Source: Spirochaetes bacterium GWB1_27_13
Lineage (GTDB): Bacteria; Spirochaetota; GWE2-31-10; MWDO01
DNA length: 36,825 bases
Assembly (NCBI GenBank): GCA_001829125.1
Contig: MIAN01000268.1
Location: 1 to 36,825 of the forward strand
Reading direction: 5' to 3'
Shown: one piece after another, positions 23,916 through 33,194 of the stretch
How the letters are laid out: the number at the start of each line of letters is the position of its first letter
Position numbering within the stretch: position 1 is the stretch's first letter
Notes under the pieces: generated by a model
The model's input: the letters and a program-made list of their open reading frames with translations, nothing else
Told to the model about the DNA's origin: nothing
Databases searched by the model: none
Translations under genes and position numbers: made by a program

Positions 23916-23931
23916 TGGCACGATCCTTGCA
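23916..23931 (+). promoter_or_regulatory. Sigma-54 (-24/-12) promoter of the nif operon
   Basis: TGGCACGATCCTTGCA matches the consensus TGGCAC-N5-TTGCA completely, with GG and GC ten bases apart. Transcription should begin near 23941, leaving a leader of about 25 bases before nifH. A canonical NifA site (TGT-N10-ACA) was not found upstream. Confidence 0.92.
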
Positions 23932-23938
23932 TATATAA

Positions 23939-24790
<852 letters not shown>

Positions 24791-24805
24791 TTTAGGAGGT
24801 AAATT

Positions 24806-25156
24806 ATGTTAATGATTAGAGCAATAGTTAGACCAGAAAAGGTTGACAATGTAATGGAATCTTTAATGGCGGAAGGGTTTCCTGCTGTTACCAAAATATC
24901 AGTATTTGGAAGAGGTAAACAAAGAGGAATAAAGATCGGTGATATTGTTTATGATGAACTTCCAAAAGAACTTTTGATGATGGTTGTTAAAGATAAAGAT
25001 AAAGATTATGTAATTAAAACCATTCTCGATGCTGCAAAAACTGGAGAAAAAGGGTCTTTCGGAGATGGTAAGATTTTCATTTCTCCAGTTGAAGAAGTTT
25101 ATACAGTAAGTTCTGGAATTAAGGAAACATCAGCCGACGAGTCAAAGGAGGCTTAA
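24806..25156 (+). CDS. nifI1: PII-family nitrogenase regulator NifI1
   Basis: PII-like signalling protein of 116 residues (MIRAIVRPEKVDNVMESLMA at the start, FGRGKQRGIKIGDIVYDELPKE in the T-loop region, then GEKGSFGDGKIFI). In methanogens and related anaerobes NifI1 and NifI2 together bind the MoFe protein and block turnover when ammonium is present; 2-oxoglutarate and ATP relieve this. The T-loop has the NifI1 form and no GlnB Tyr-51 motif. AGGAGG lies upstream of the ATG; nifI2 begins one base after its stop codon. Confidence 0.93.
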   Translation: MLMIRAIVRPEKVDNVMESLMAEGFPAVTKISVFGRGKQRGIKIGDIVYDELPKELLMMVVKDKDKDYVIKTILDAAKTGEKGSFGDGKIFISPVEEVYTVSSGIKETSADESKEA

Positions 25157-25157
25157 T

Positions 25158-25538
25158 ATGAAAGAGGTTATGGCTATCATAAGAATTAATATGATAAATA
25201 AGACAAAAAGGGCTTTATCTGAGGCAGGGATTTCCTCTTTTACGGCAAGAGAATGTCTTGGTCGTGGTAAGGGGTTGGTTGATTTTAAAGCGTTAAAGGG
25301 TGCAGAACAAGGATATGAGGAGGCAATTCAACAACTTGGAAGTGGTCAAAGACTTATTCCTAAAAGGTTATTGACAATAGTTGTACCAAATAAACTTGTT
25401 AAAAAGGTAGTTGATACTATCATCACTATTAATAAAACAGGAAAATCTGGTGATGGTAAGATTTTTGTTCTTCCTATTTCTGAGTCAATTAGGATAAGAA
25501 CAGGCGAATCGGGAGAAATGACTCTGGATGAAGAATAG
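25158..25538 (+). CDS. nifI2: PII-family nitrogenase regulator NifI2
   Basis: PII-like protein of 126 residues: KEVMAIIRINMINKTKRALS, then FTARECLGRGKGLVDFKAL, LIPKRLLTIVVPN and KSGDGKIFVLPI. Partner of NifI1 in post-translational ammonium switch-off of nitrogenase. Its insert between the second and third strands is longer than in NifI1, as in the family. Coupled tightly to nifI1 and 31 bases before nifD. Confidence 0.92.
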   Translation: MKEVMAIIRINMINKTKRALSEAGISSFTARECLGRGKGLVDFKALKGAEQGYEEAIQQLGSGQRLIPKRLLTIVVPNKLVKKVVDTIITINKTGKSGDGKIFVLPISESIRIRTGESGEMTLDEE

Positions 25539-25569
25539 AGTTTTTTGATTGTGAAGTAAGGAGGTTTTT

Positions 25570-27195
25570 ATGTCGGTAGAAAAAATAGATATTGCTGAAG
25601 TTAAGAATGAACTTATTAAGGGCTATCCATCAAAGGTAGCCCGAAAAAGAGATAAGCAAATTGTAATAAATAAAGTTGAAGATGATAGTGTGGTTCCTGA
25701 AATTCAAGCGAATGTAAGAACTATTCCTGGTATCATCACTCAAAGAGGTTGTACCTATGCAGGTTGTAAGGGTGTAGTTTTAGGACCTACAAGAGATATT
25801 GTAAATATAACACATGGTCCTATTGGTTGTGGTTTTTATAGCTGGCTTACAAGAAGAAACCAAACAAGACCTGAAAATCCAAATGATGAAAACTTTATGA
25901 TGTACTGTTTTTCGACAGATATGCAAGAGGAAGAAATAGTATTTGGTGGTGAAAAAAAATTAAAAAAGGCAGTCCAAGAGGCTTATGATTTGTTTCATCC
26001 AAAAGCTATAGGTATTTTCTCAACTTGTCCTGTTGGTTTAATAGGCGATGATGTGCATGCTGTTGCAAGAGAGATGAAAGAAAAACTTGGAATAAATGTG
26101 TTTGGTTTTAGCTGTGAAGGTTACAAAGGTGTAAGTCAATCAGCAGGTCACCACATAGCAAATAACCAACTTTTTAAACATGTAGTAGGACTTGATGATA
26201 CCCCACCAAAGGGAAAATATAATGTCAACCTACTCGGTGAGTATAATATAGGTGGCGATGCTTTTGAACTTGAAAGAATATTTGAAAAATGTGGAATAAA
26301 CCTTGTAGCAACATTTAGTGGTAACTCAAATTATGATAAGTTTGCAAATTCTCATACAGCGGATTTGAATGCTGTAATGTGCCACAGATCAATTAACTAT
26401 GTTGCAGAAATGATGGAAAAAAAGTTTGGTATCCCATGGATAAAGGTTAATTTTATTGGGGCAGAAAGTAGTGCAAAGTCTTTAAGAAAAATAGCTCAAT
26501 ACTTCGGAGATAAAGAACTTATTGACAAGGTTGAAGAAGTAATAAAAGAAGAACTCGAAAAAGTAGATAAAGTTATGCAAGATGTTAAATCAAGATGTAG
26601 CGGAAAGACTGCAATGCTTTTTGTTGGTGGATCAAGAGCCCATCACTATCAAGACCTTTTTAGAGAAATTGGGATGAAAACACTTGCTGCTGGTTATGAG
26701 TTTGCTCATAGAGATGACTATGAAGGTAGAAGAATGTTACCTCATATAAGAGTTGATGCTGACAGCAGAAATATTGAAGAATTAGATGTTGTTGCAGACG
26801 AAAAAAGATTCAAACCAAGAAAAACAGATGAAGAACTTGCTAAACTTGCAAAGGAAGGCTTTGATTTTAAAGATTACTATGGAATGATGCCAGAAATGGA
26901 AAATGACACACTTGTAATTGATGATATAAGTGAACATGAGACACAAAAACTTTTGGAAATATACAAACCTGATATTTTCTGTGCTGGTATAAAGGAAAAA
27001 TACGGAATTCAAAAAATGGGTATCCCTTGTAAGCAACTTCATAGTTATGACTACGGTGGACCTTATGCTGGATTTGCTGGGGCTATAAATTTCTATAATG
27101 ATATTGATAGAATGGTAAATTCTAATGTATGGAAATATGTAAAAGCTCCATGGCAGGCAAGCCCTGAACTTATGGGAAAATTTGGTATAGAATAA
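25570..27195 (+). CDS. nifD: Nitrogenase MoFe protein alpha chain NifD
   Basis: Carries the FeMo cofactor and half of the P-cluster. P-cluster cysteines: C61 (QRGCTYAG), C87 (GPIGCGFY) and one in STCPVG. The cofactor ligands are Cys in NAVMCHRSINYVAEMM and His in KQLHSYDYGGPYAG. At 541 residues it is longer than Azotobacter NifD (492). The extra block near residues 410-450 (KPRKTDEELAKLAKEG and following) matches the insertion known from Clostridium pasteurianum. GGAGG precedes the ATG. Together with the short NifK this places the enzyme in the Clostridium-type group. The Mo-dependent identity is supported by nifE, nifN, nifB, nifV and modABC. Confidence 0.97.
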   Translation: MSVEKIDIAEVKNELIKGYPSKVARKRDKQIVINKVEDDSVVPEIQANVRTIPGIITQRGCTYAGCKGVVLGPTRDIVNITHGPIGCGFYSWLTRRNQTRPENPNDENFMMYCFSTDMQEEEIVFGGEKKLKKAVQEAYDLFHPKAIGIFSTCPVGLIGDDVHAVAREMKEKLGINVFGFSCEGYKGVSQSAGHHIANNQLFKHVVGLDDTPPKGKYNVNLLGEYNIGGDAFELERIFEKCGINLVATFSGNSNYDKFANSHTADLNAVMCHRSINYVAEMMEKKFGIPWIKVNFIGAESSAKSLRKIAQYFGDKELIDKVEEVIKEELEKVDKVMQDVKSRCSGKTAMLFVGGSRAHHYQDLFREIGMKTLAAGYEFAHRDDYEGRRMLPHIRVDADSRNIEELDVVADEKRFKPRKTDEELAKLAKEGFDFKDYYGMMPEMENDTLVIDDISEHETQKLLEIYKPDIFCAGIKEKYGIQKMGIPCKQLHSYDYGGPYAGFAGAINFYNDIDRMVNSNVWKYVKAPWQASPELMGKFGIE

Positions 27196-27208
27196 CAAGG
27201 AGGAGATT

Positions 27209-28585
27209 ATGTTATTAAGACACACACCAAAGGAAATTAAAGAGAGAGAAGCACTTGTTGTAAATCCTGCTAAAACATGTCAACCTATTGGAGCAATGTA
27301 TGCGGCATTGGGAATACATGGGTGTCTTCCGCACAGTCATGGTTCGCAGGGTTGTTGTTCTTATCATAGAAGTACTTTGACAAGGCACTACAAAGAACCA
27401 ATTATGGCAGGCACAAGTTCTTTTACAGAAGGTGCATCAGTATTTGGAGGACAAGCAAATTTACTTGAGGCGATACACAATATATTTACTATTTACAACC
27501 CAGATGTAATCGCAGTTCACACAACTTGTCTTTCAGAGACGATAGGTGATGATATACATCAGATTGCAAATAAGGCAAGAGAAGAAGGTAAAATTCCTAA
27601 AGGTAAATTTGTAATACACGCAAGTACTCCAAGTTATGTAGGTTCTCATGTTACAGGTTTTGCAAACATGACTAAAGGAATGGTTGAGTATTTTGCAGAA
27701 AAAAATGGCACAAAACTAAATCAACTTAATATTATTCCGGGATTTGTTGAGCCTTCTGATATGCGTGAAATCAAAAGAATTGCAAACGCAATGGGTGTTA
27801 AGATAGTTATGTTTCCAGATACTTCTGGCGTTGTTGATACTCCTCAGACAGGAAAATTTAATATGTTTCCAAAAGGCGGAGTTACAATTAACGAATTAAA
27901 ATCAACTGGTAATAGTTTTGCAACAATAGCATTAGGACAACTTGCCTCAGGACCTGCTGCAAAATTACTTGATTCTAAGTTTAAAATTCAATGCGAGATA
28001 CATAGTCTACCAATTGGACTTACCGCAACGGATAGATTTATTGATAGCTTAAGAAAACTTGGTGGAGTTAGTGTTCCTGATTCTATATCTGATGAAAGAG
28101 GTAGACTTATTGATGCCATAGCTGATATGCACCAATATTTATATGGAAAAAAAGTTGCACTTGTAGGTGATCCAGACCAACTTGTATCGTTGACAGAATT
28201 TCTTGTAACACTTGATATGAAACCAGTTCATATAGTTACAGGAACACCAGGACAAAAGTTTGAGTCAAGGATAAAAGAAATTGTTAAGGACAAAGTTCCA
28301 AATGTTAATGTTAAAGCATCTGGCGATATGTTCCTTTTACATCAATGGATAAAAAATGAGAAGGTTGACCTCATAATGGGAAATACTTACTGTAAATACA
28401 TTGCAAGAGATGAGGATATTCCTTATATCAGATTTGGGTTTCCAATAATGGATAGAATAGGACATAGCTATTTCCCAACAGTTGGATATATGGGTAGTTT
28501 ACGTCTTGTTGAGAAAATCTTAGATGCCTTAATGGATAGAAAAGATAGAGACTCAAAAGAAGAAAGCTTTGAATTAGTAATGTAA
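27209..28585 (+). CDS. nifK: Nitrogenase MoFe protein beta chain NifK
   Basis: Pairs with NifD as an alpha2-beta2 enzyme and holds the other half of the P-cluster through cysteines in PAKTCQPIG, SQGCCSYHR and TTCLSETIGDD. The PAKTCQPIGA and HGSQGCCSYHRS motifs are diagnostic. At 458 residues it lacks the roughly 50-residue N-terminal extension of Azotobacter NifK, as in C. pasteurianum. GGAGGAG precedes the ATG. A hairpin between its stop and nifE may set the ratio of structural to assembly proteins. Confidence 0.97.
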   Translation: MLLRHTPKEIKEREALVVNPAKTCQPIGAMYAALGIHGCLPHSHGSQGCCSYHRSTLTRHYKEPIMAGTSSFTEGASVFGGQANLLEAIHNIFTIYNPDVIAVHTTCLSETIGDDIHQIANKAREEGKIPKGKFVIHASTPSYVGSHVTGFANMTKGMVEYFAEKNGTKLNQLNIIPGFVEPSDMREIKRIANAMGVKIVMFPDTSGVVDTPQTGKFNMFPKGGVTINELKSTGNSFATIALGQLASGPAAKLLDSKFKIQCEIHSLPIGLTATDRFIDSLRKLGGVSVPDSISDERGRLIDAIADMHQYLYGKKVALVGDPDQLVSLTEFLVTLDMKPVHIVTGTPGQKFESRIKEIVKDKVPNVNVKASGDMFLLHQWIKNEKVDLIMGNTYCKYIARDEDIPYIRFGFPIMDRIGHSYFPTVGYMGSLRLVEKILDALMDRKDRDSKEESFELVM

Positions 28586-28596
28586 TAATAATTGGA

Positions 28597-28618
28597 GCAA
28601 GTGGTTACAACCACTTGT
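28597..28618 (+). repeat. Hairpin between nifK and nifE
   Basis: CAAGTGGT (28598-28605) pairs with ACCACTTG (28610-28617) around TACA. It lies 12 bases after the nifK stop and is followed by TTTCC, not a long T-run. It may act as an mRNA 3' stabiliser or attenuator separating highly expressed nifHDK from nifEN. A TTG inside it (28615) is not the nifE start. Confidence 0.7.
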
Positions 28619-28671
28619 TTCCATTAAAATTAAGGGTTGAAGTAATCCATTACAAAAAGGTGGAAAATGAA

Positions 28672-30006
28672 ATGATAAAAATACTTGAAGAGAGAAAAGA
28701 GCAGGTTTTTAACAAAGGTAAAGATTCGTTTGAAATATCCTGTGATAAAAAAAGTGCATCTGGTTCTGTGAGTCAAAGAGCCTGTGTATTTTGTGGCTCA
28801 CGAGTTGTTTTATATCCAATTGCTGATGCACTACACATAGTACATGGTCCTGTTGGTTGTGCTGTCTATACTTGGGATATTCGTGGGGCTCTCTCCTCAG
28901 GTCCAGAACTCCATAGATTAAGTTTTTCAACTGACCTTACAGAAATTGACATAATTCATGGAGCAGAAAAAAAACTCTACGAATCTCTTATTGGCTTAAT
29001 TGATTATTACAAGCCAAATGCCTGCTTTGTGTATTCCACCTGTATCATAGGGGTTATAGGTGATGATGTAGAAGCTGTTTGTAAAAAAGTTTCAAACGAA
29101 AAATTTATACCTGTAATACCAGTTCATTCTGAAGGATTTAAAGGAACAAAAAAAGATGGGTACAAGGCTGCTTGTGAGGCTTTGTTTAAACTGATAGGAA
29201 CTGGAAGTGCTAATGATGTTGGAAAGTTTAGTATAAACATACTTGGAGATTTTAATATAGCAGGTGAAATATGGGTCATCAAGGAATACTACAAAAGAAT
29301 GGGTATCGAAGTAGTATCAGCAATGACAGGAGATGGACGAGTTAATGAAATAAAAAAAGCACATGGAGCAAAGTTAAATGTCGTTCAATGTTCTGGTTCT
29401 ATGACAACACTTGCAAAAATGATGAAAGAAAAATATGGAATTCCTTTTATTAGGGTTTCTTATTTTGGAATAGATGATATGGCAAACGCCTTATATGACG
29501 TAGCAAAATTTTTTGGTGATGCTAATATTTTAGAAAATACCAAAAAACTTGTAAAAGAAGAAATTTTAAAAATAATGCCAGAAATTAATTTTTATAAAGA
29601 AAAATTGCAAGGCAAAAAAGCTGCAATTTATGTTGGCGGTGCTTTTAAGGCAATATCTTTAATTAAAGCGTTGCGATTACTTGGAATGGAAACAGTAGTT
29701 GTTGGCACCCAAACAGGAAATAAAGATGATTACAATGACATAAAAGATATTGCTCTTGAAGGAACAATAATTGTAGATGACACAAATCCTTTAGAGCTTT
29801 CAAAATTCATCAAAGAAAAAGATGTTTCACTTTTAATTGGTGGAGTTAAAGAAAGACCCATTGCTTACAAACTTGGAATTGGTTTTTGTGATCATAACCA
29901 TGAAAGAAAAGAAGCTTTGGCTGGATTTATTGGAATGCTAAATTTTGCAAAAGAAGTTTATGGAACAGTATTAAGCCCTGTGTGGGAGTTTATTCCTAGA
30001 AAATAA
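28672..30006 (+). CDS. nifE: FeMo-cofactor scaffold subunit NifE
   Basis: Together with NifN forms the scaffold on which NifB-co matures into the FeMo cofactor. It is NifD-like: SQRACVFCGSRVV, HGPVGCAVYTWD, STCIIGVIGDD, and Cys in NVVQCSGSMTTLAKMM. The cofactor-His motif of NifD is replaced (GIGFCDHNHERKEALAG), which separates NifE from NifD. I chose ATG 28672 because AAGGTGG sits about nine bases upstream, giving 444 residues; the frame is open further upstream through a TTG inside a hairpin and a GTG at 28660. Confidence 0.93.
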   Translation: MIKILEERKEQVFNKGKDSFEISCDKKSASGSVSQRACVFCGSRVVLYPIADALHIVHGPVGCAVYTWDIRGALSSGPELHRLSFSTDLTEIDIIHGAEKKLYESLIGLIDYYKPNACFVYSTCIIGVIGDDVEAVCKKVSNEKFIPVIPVHSEGFKGTKKDGYKAACEALFKLIGTGSANDVGKFSINILGDFNIAGEIWVIKEYYKRMGIEVVSAMTGDGRVNEIKKAHGAKLNVVQCSGSMTTLAKMMKEKYGIPFIRVSYFGIDDMANALYDVAKFFGDANILENTKKLVKEEILKIMPEINFYKEKLQGKKAAIYVGGAFKAISLIKALRLLGMETVVVGTQTGNKDDYNDIKDIALEGTIIVDDTNPLELSKFIKEKDVSLLIGGVKERPIAYKLGIGFCDHNHERKEALAGFIGMLNFAKEVYGTVLSPVWEFIPRK

Positions 30007-30024
30007 AAGAAAAGGAGAGATTAA

Positions 30025-31401
30025 ATGAATAATGACAACAAAACAAAAGAAAAAGAGATTAAAGCAACTATAAACGCTTGTAAATTGTGCTCTCCTTTGG
30101 GTGCATCTATTGTATTTAGGGGTGTAAAGAATGCTATGCCACTGATTCATGGAGGTCAGGGTTGTTCTACATATATTAGAAGATATATTATAAGCCATTT
30201 CAAAGAACCTATGGACATAGCATCATCGAGTTTTACTGAAGAGGCAACTGTTTTTGGGGGAGAAAGCAATCTAATTACAGGAATAGAGAATGTTATCAAA
30301 CAATATAACCCAGAACTTATAGGTATTGCAACTTCTTGCCTTTCCGAAACAATCGGCGAAGATATATCTTTATATGTGAATAAATATCTTAGAAATAATA
30401 TAGGAAAAGATAACCCTAAAATAGTTCATGTTGCAACACCAAGTTACAGTGGTACACATATTGATGGGTTTCATAAATCAGTTAAGGCAATTATAGAAAC
30501 TCTTGTAAAAGAAAAAATTAATACAAAAAGTAAAAAAATTAATATTCTTCCGGGATTTCTTTCTCCTGCTGATTTGAGATATATAAAAGAGGTATTAGAA
30601 GATTTTGATTTGAGCTTTACTATGTTACCTGATTATTCAGAGACACTCGATGCTCCAATTTGGGATGAATATAAAAAAATTCCAGAAGGTGGAACAAGTA
30701 TAGATCAAATTGAAACAATGAATAACTCAGTTGCTACAATAGAATTTGGCAAAACAATTTCAAATGAGTTTTCAGGAGCATTTTTTCTTGAAGAAAAATT
30801 TGGTATAAAAAGATTTAATCTTGGTTTTCCAATTGGCATAAAAGAAACTGATCAGTTTTTTAATATTCTTGAAAAACTAAGTGGGCTTTCAACCCCCAAT
30901 AAGCATAAACTTGTAAGAGGAAGATTAATCGACTCGTATGTTGATGGACACAAGTATCTTTTTGGCAAAAAAGCAGTAGTCTACGGAGAAGAGGATTTGG
31001 TCATAGGAATAACAAACTTCCTCTTTGAAATTGGGATTATTCCAATTATTGTAGCGTCTGGCGGGAATAGTGGAAAACTTAAAGATTTTATACAAAATAA
31101 TGGTGCTTATATTTCTAACAATGAAATAAATATCTTAAATGGTGTCGATTTTTCTGAAATTGAAGAAATTGCTTTTAATTTAAAGCCAGATTTGATTATT
31201 GGGAATAGTAAAGGATATAAAATCGCAAGAAAATTAAATATTCCGCATATTAGAGTTGGATTTCCAATTCATGATAGGATTGGAGGACAAAGGATTTTAC
31301 ATGTTGGCTATAATGGTACACAAAATCTTTTTGACTCAATAACAAATGCGTTGATTGAATATAAACAGGAAAATTCTCCTGTTGGTTATAGTTACATATA
31401 A
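30025..31401 (+). CDS. nifN: FeMo-cofactor scaffold subunit NifN
   Basis: Partner of NifE; NifK-like. NACKLCSPLGA, HGGQGCSTYIRRY, SSFTEEATVFGGESNL and SCLSETIGEDIS correspond to NifK blocks, and HIRVGFPIHDRIGGQR is the C-terminal block. 458 residues. AAGGAGAG lies before the ATG. It follows nifE by 18 bases. Identity rests on its place after nifE and the divergence of the P-cluster surroundings from NifK; a second NifK is unlikely. Confidence 0.92.
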   Translation: MNNDNKTKEKEIKATINACKLCSPLGASIVFRGVKNAMPLIHGGQGCSTYIRRYIISHFKEPMDIASSSFTEEATVFGGESNLITGIENVIKQYNPELIGIATSCLSETIGEDISLYVNKYLRNNIGKDNPKIVHVATPSYSGTHIDGFHKSVKAIIETLVKEKINTKSKKINILPGFLSPADLRYIKEVLEDFDLSFTMLPDYSETLDAPIWDEYKKIPEGGTSIDQIETMNNSVATIEFGKTISNEFSGAFFLEEKFGIKRFNLGFPIGIKETDQFFNILEKLSGLSTPNKHKLVRGRLIDSYVDGHKYLFGKKAVVYGEEDLVIGITNFLFEIGIIPIIVASGGNSGKLKDFIQNNGAYISNNEINILNGVDFSEIEEIAFNLKPDLIIGNSKGYKIARKLNIPHIRVGFPIHDRIGGQRILHVGYNGTQNLFDSITNALIEYKQENSPVGYSYI

Positions 31402-31445
31402 CACAGATTGGTACGGATTAGGAAGAGATTACACGGATTATGTTA
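31399..31445 (-). repeat. Dispersed 4 x 10-bp element, inverted copy after nifN
   Basis: On the - strand: AATCCGTGT, AATCTCTTCCT, AATCCGTACC, AATCTGTGTT, ending over the nifN stop codon. Same four-unit order as the other copies, but with two unit lengths off by one. Confidence 0.7.
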
Positions 31446-31524
31446 TAATTAGTGTTATATTACAATAATTGGATTTAATTAGTAGAAATATATAAAAAAA
31501 GACGGATTTAATAATAAAAGACAT

Positions 31525-31572
31525 AATCAATGTCAATATGAGAGATTCTGTCTAAATACGTGTTGTAGGAGG
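31525..31572 (+). repeat. Degenerate dispersed element in the nifB leader
   Basis: AATCAATGTC, AATATGAGAG, ATTCTGTCTA, AATACGTGTT then GTAGGAGG, which is the nifB ribosome site. Each unit differs from the consensus at two or three bases. It faces the inverted copy at 31399-31445, so the nifN-nifB gap may fold as a large loop. Confidence 0.5.
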
Positions 31573-31580
31573 AAAATAAT

Positions 31581-32840
31581 ATGAATTTAGAAAATCATCC
31601 ATGTTTTAATGATAAATTAAGACATCAATTTGGTAGAATACATCTACCTGTGGCACCAAAGTGCAATATTCAATGCAACTATTGTGATAGAAAGTATGAT
31701 TGTATGAATGAGTCAAGACCTGGCGTGACAAGTGTTGTTTTAACTCCAAAACAATCTATCGTTTATTTAGAAAAAATTTTGGAAAAGAATTCAAATATTT
31801 CTGTTGTTGGTATTGCAGGACCAGGAGATCCATTTGCAAATCCAGAGGAGACTATGGAGACTCTAAGGCTCGTGCGACAAAAATATCCAAATATGCTTCT
31901 TTGTCTTGCAACAAATGGGCTTAACCTTCTACCTTATATAGATGAACTTGCAGAACTCAAAATAAGTCATGTTACCATAACTATTAATGCTATCTTTCCT
32001 GAGATTGCATCAAAGATTTATGCTTGGGTTAGAGATGCAAAGAAAGTTTATAGAGGTTTGGATGCAGCTAAACTAATTATAGAAAGACAACTCGAAGGCA
32101 TAAAAAGATTAAAAGAGAAAAATATAGTTGTCAAAATAAATACTATAATTATTCCAACAATAAATGAGGATCATATAATAGATGTTGTTAAAGAAGTTAG
32201 CTTACTTGGTGCAGATATTATAAATTGTATCCCAATTCATCCAAATAAGGATACTGTTTTTGAGAATATCCCTGAGCCAGACAAAGTATCTATTCATAAA
32301 ATTAGAAAAGAAGCAGAAAAATATATTCCACAAATGCACCACTGCACAAGATGTAGAGCTGATGCTGTGGGGCTTATAGAAGAACAAATGTCAGAAAAAA
32401 ATTTTGATATATTAAAGGAAAGTTCTATGTTATCTCTAAATCCAGAAGATAAAAAACCATATATTGCTGTTACAAGCATGGAAGGTGTTTTAGTTAATCA
32501 ACATCTTGGCGAGGCAAAAGAAGTCTTAATTTATAGTTATGAGAATAAAAAACCTAATTTAATTGAAAAACGATCTACGCCAGATTCTGGAAGCGGAAAT
32601 AAAAGATGGATTGATTTTGCAGAAATTATAAAAGATTGTAGTGCCGTTATAGTCAATGGAGCTGGGGACAATCCTAAAAATATTTTTTATGAACAAGGCA
32701 TAAAGGTTGTAGTAACTGAAGGAATGATTGATGATATTCTTGAAAATTATTTTAATGGCAAACCTTTAAAATCTTATAAAAAACGAGAGGGGTGCTCAAA
32801 AGGTATAGAATGTTCTGGCAATGGAACAGGATGTGGTTAA
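31581..32840 (+). CDS. nifB: FeMo-cofactor biosynthesis radical SAM protein NifB
   Basis: Makes NifB-co (an 8Fe-9S-C cluster), inserting the central carbide from SAM. CNIQCNYCD gives the SAM-cluster cysteines C28, C32 and C35 after HPCFN and FGRIHLPVAPK, the family N-terminus. MHHCTRCRADAVG is the accessory cysteine block. The C-terminus (about 290-400) is a NifX/NafY-like domain (PYIAVTSMEGVLVNQHLGEA), and it ends with a Cys-rich tail (GCSKGIECSGNGTGCG). 419 residues, typical of the fused form. A 179-base gap separates it from nifN; a weak internal promoter is possible but not seen. Confidence 0.97.
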   Translation: MNLENHPCFNDKLRHQFGRIHLPVAPKCNIQCNYCDRKYDCMNESRPGVTSVVLTPKQSIVYLEKILEKNSNISVVGIAGPGDPFANPEETMETLRLVRQKYPNMLLCLATNGLNLLPYIDELAELKISHVTITINAIFPEIASKIYAWVRDAKKVYRGLDAAKLIIERQLEGIKRLKEKNIVVKINTIIIPTINEDHIIDVVKEVSLLGADIINCIPIHPNKDTVFENIPEPDKVSIHKIRKEAEKYIPQMHHCTRCRADAVGLIEEQMSEKNFDILKESSMLSLNPEDKKPYIAVTSMEGVLVNQHLGEAKEVLIYSYENKKPNLIEKRSTPDSGSGNKRWIDFAEIIKDCSAVIVNGAGDNPKNIFYEQGIKVVVTEGMIDDILENYFNGKPLKSYKKREGCSKGIECSGNGTGCG

Positions 32841-32873
32841 AAATAATTAAATAAAATAATTAGGAGGAAAAAA

Positions 32874-33179
32874 ATGAATAAACCAAAACATCACATTTTA
32901 GTTTGTGCAAGTTTTAGGGTCGCAGGAGAACCAAAAGGAATTTGTAACAAAAAAGGAGCGGTTGGACTCCTTCAATACCTCGAAACAGAAATTAACGACA
33001 GAGGGATTGATGATGTTATTGTGTCAAGTACTGGTTGTCTAAAACTTTGTGATAATGGCCCTGTATTAGTTGTATATCCTCAGGGCGACTGGTACGGCAA
33101 AGTTAATGAAGAAGCAATTGATGAAATCTTAGATGCAATCGAATCAGGAAAGAAAGCAGAAAAATATTTAGTAAGTTAA
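32874..33179 (+). CDS. Thioredoxin-like [2Fe-2S] ferredoxin
   Basis: 101 residues of the thioredoxin-fold [2Fe-2S] ferredoxin family: four cysteines in CASFRVAGEPKGIC and STGCLKLCDNGP bind the cluster; the C-terminal YPQGDWYGKVNEEAIDEILD is typical. Related to Shethna-type (FeSI) ferredoxins of Azotobacter and C. pasteurianum, which lie in nif regions there. It may donate electrons to, or protect, nitrogenase or NifB. The ribosome site is AGGAGG. Placed between nifB and nifV. Confidence 0.9.
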   Translation: MNKPKHHILVCASFRVAGEPKGICNKKGAVGLLQYLETEINDRGIDDVIVSSTGCLKLCDNGPVLVVYPQGDWYGKVNEEAIDEILDAIESGKKAEKYLVS

Positions 33180-33194
33180 AATTAGGGGGAAAAT

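Noticed and set aside
26782-27225. 147-codon - strand frame opposite the end of nifD
   Set aside because: It lies wholly inside a well-supported nifD/nifK region, with a composition rich in Phe, Ile and Tyr typical of antisense frames.
28615-28671. NifE start at TTG 28615, adding 19 residues
   Set aside because: The TTG lies in the arm of a hairpin without a ribosome site, while ATG 28672 has AAGGTGG at the right distance.
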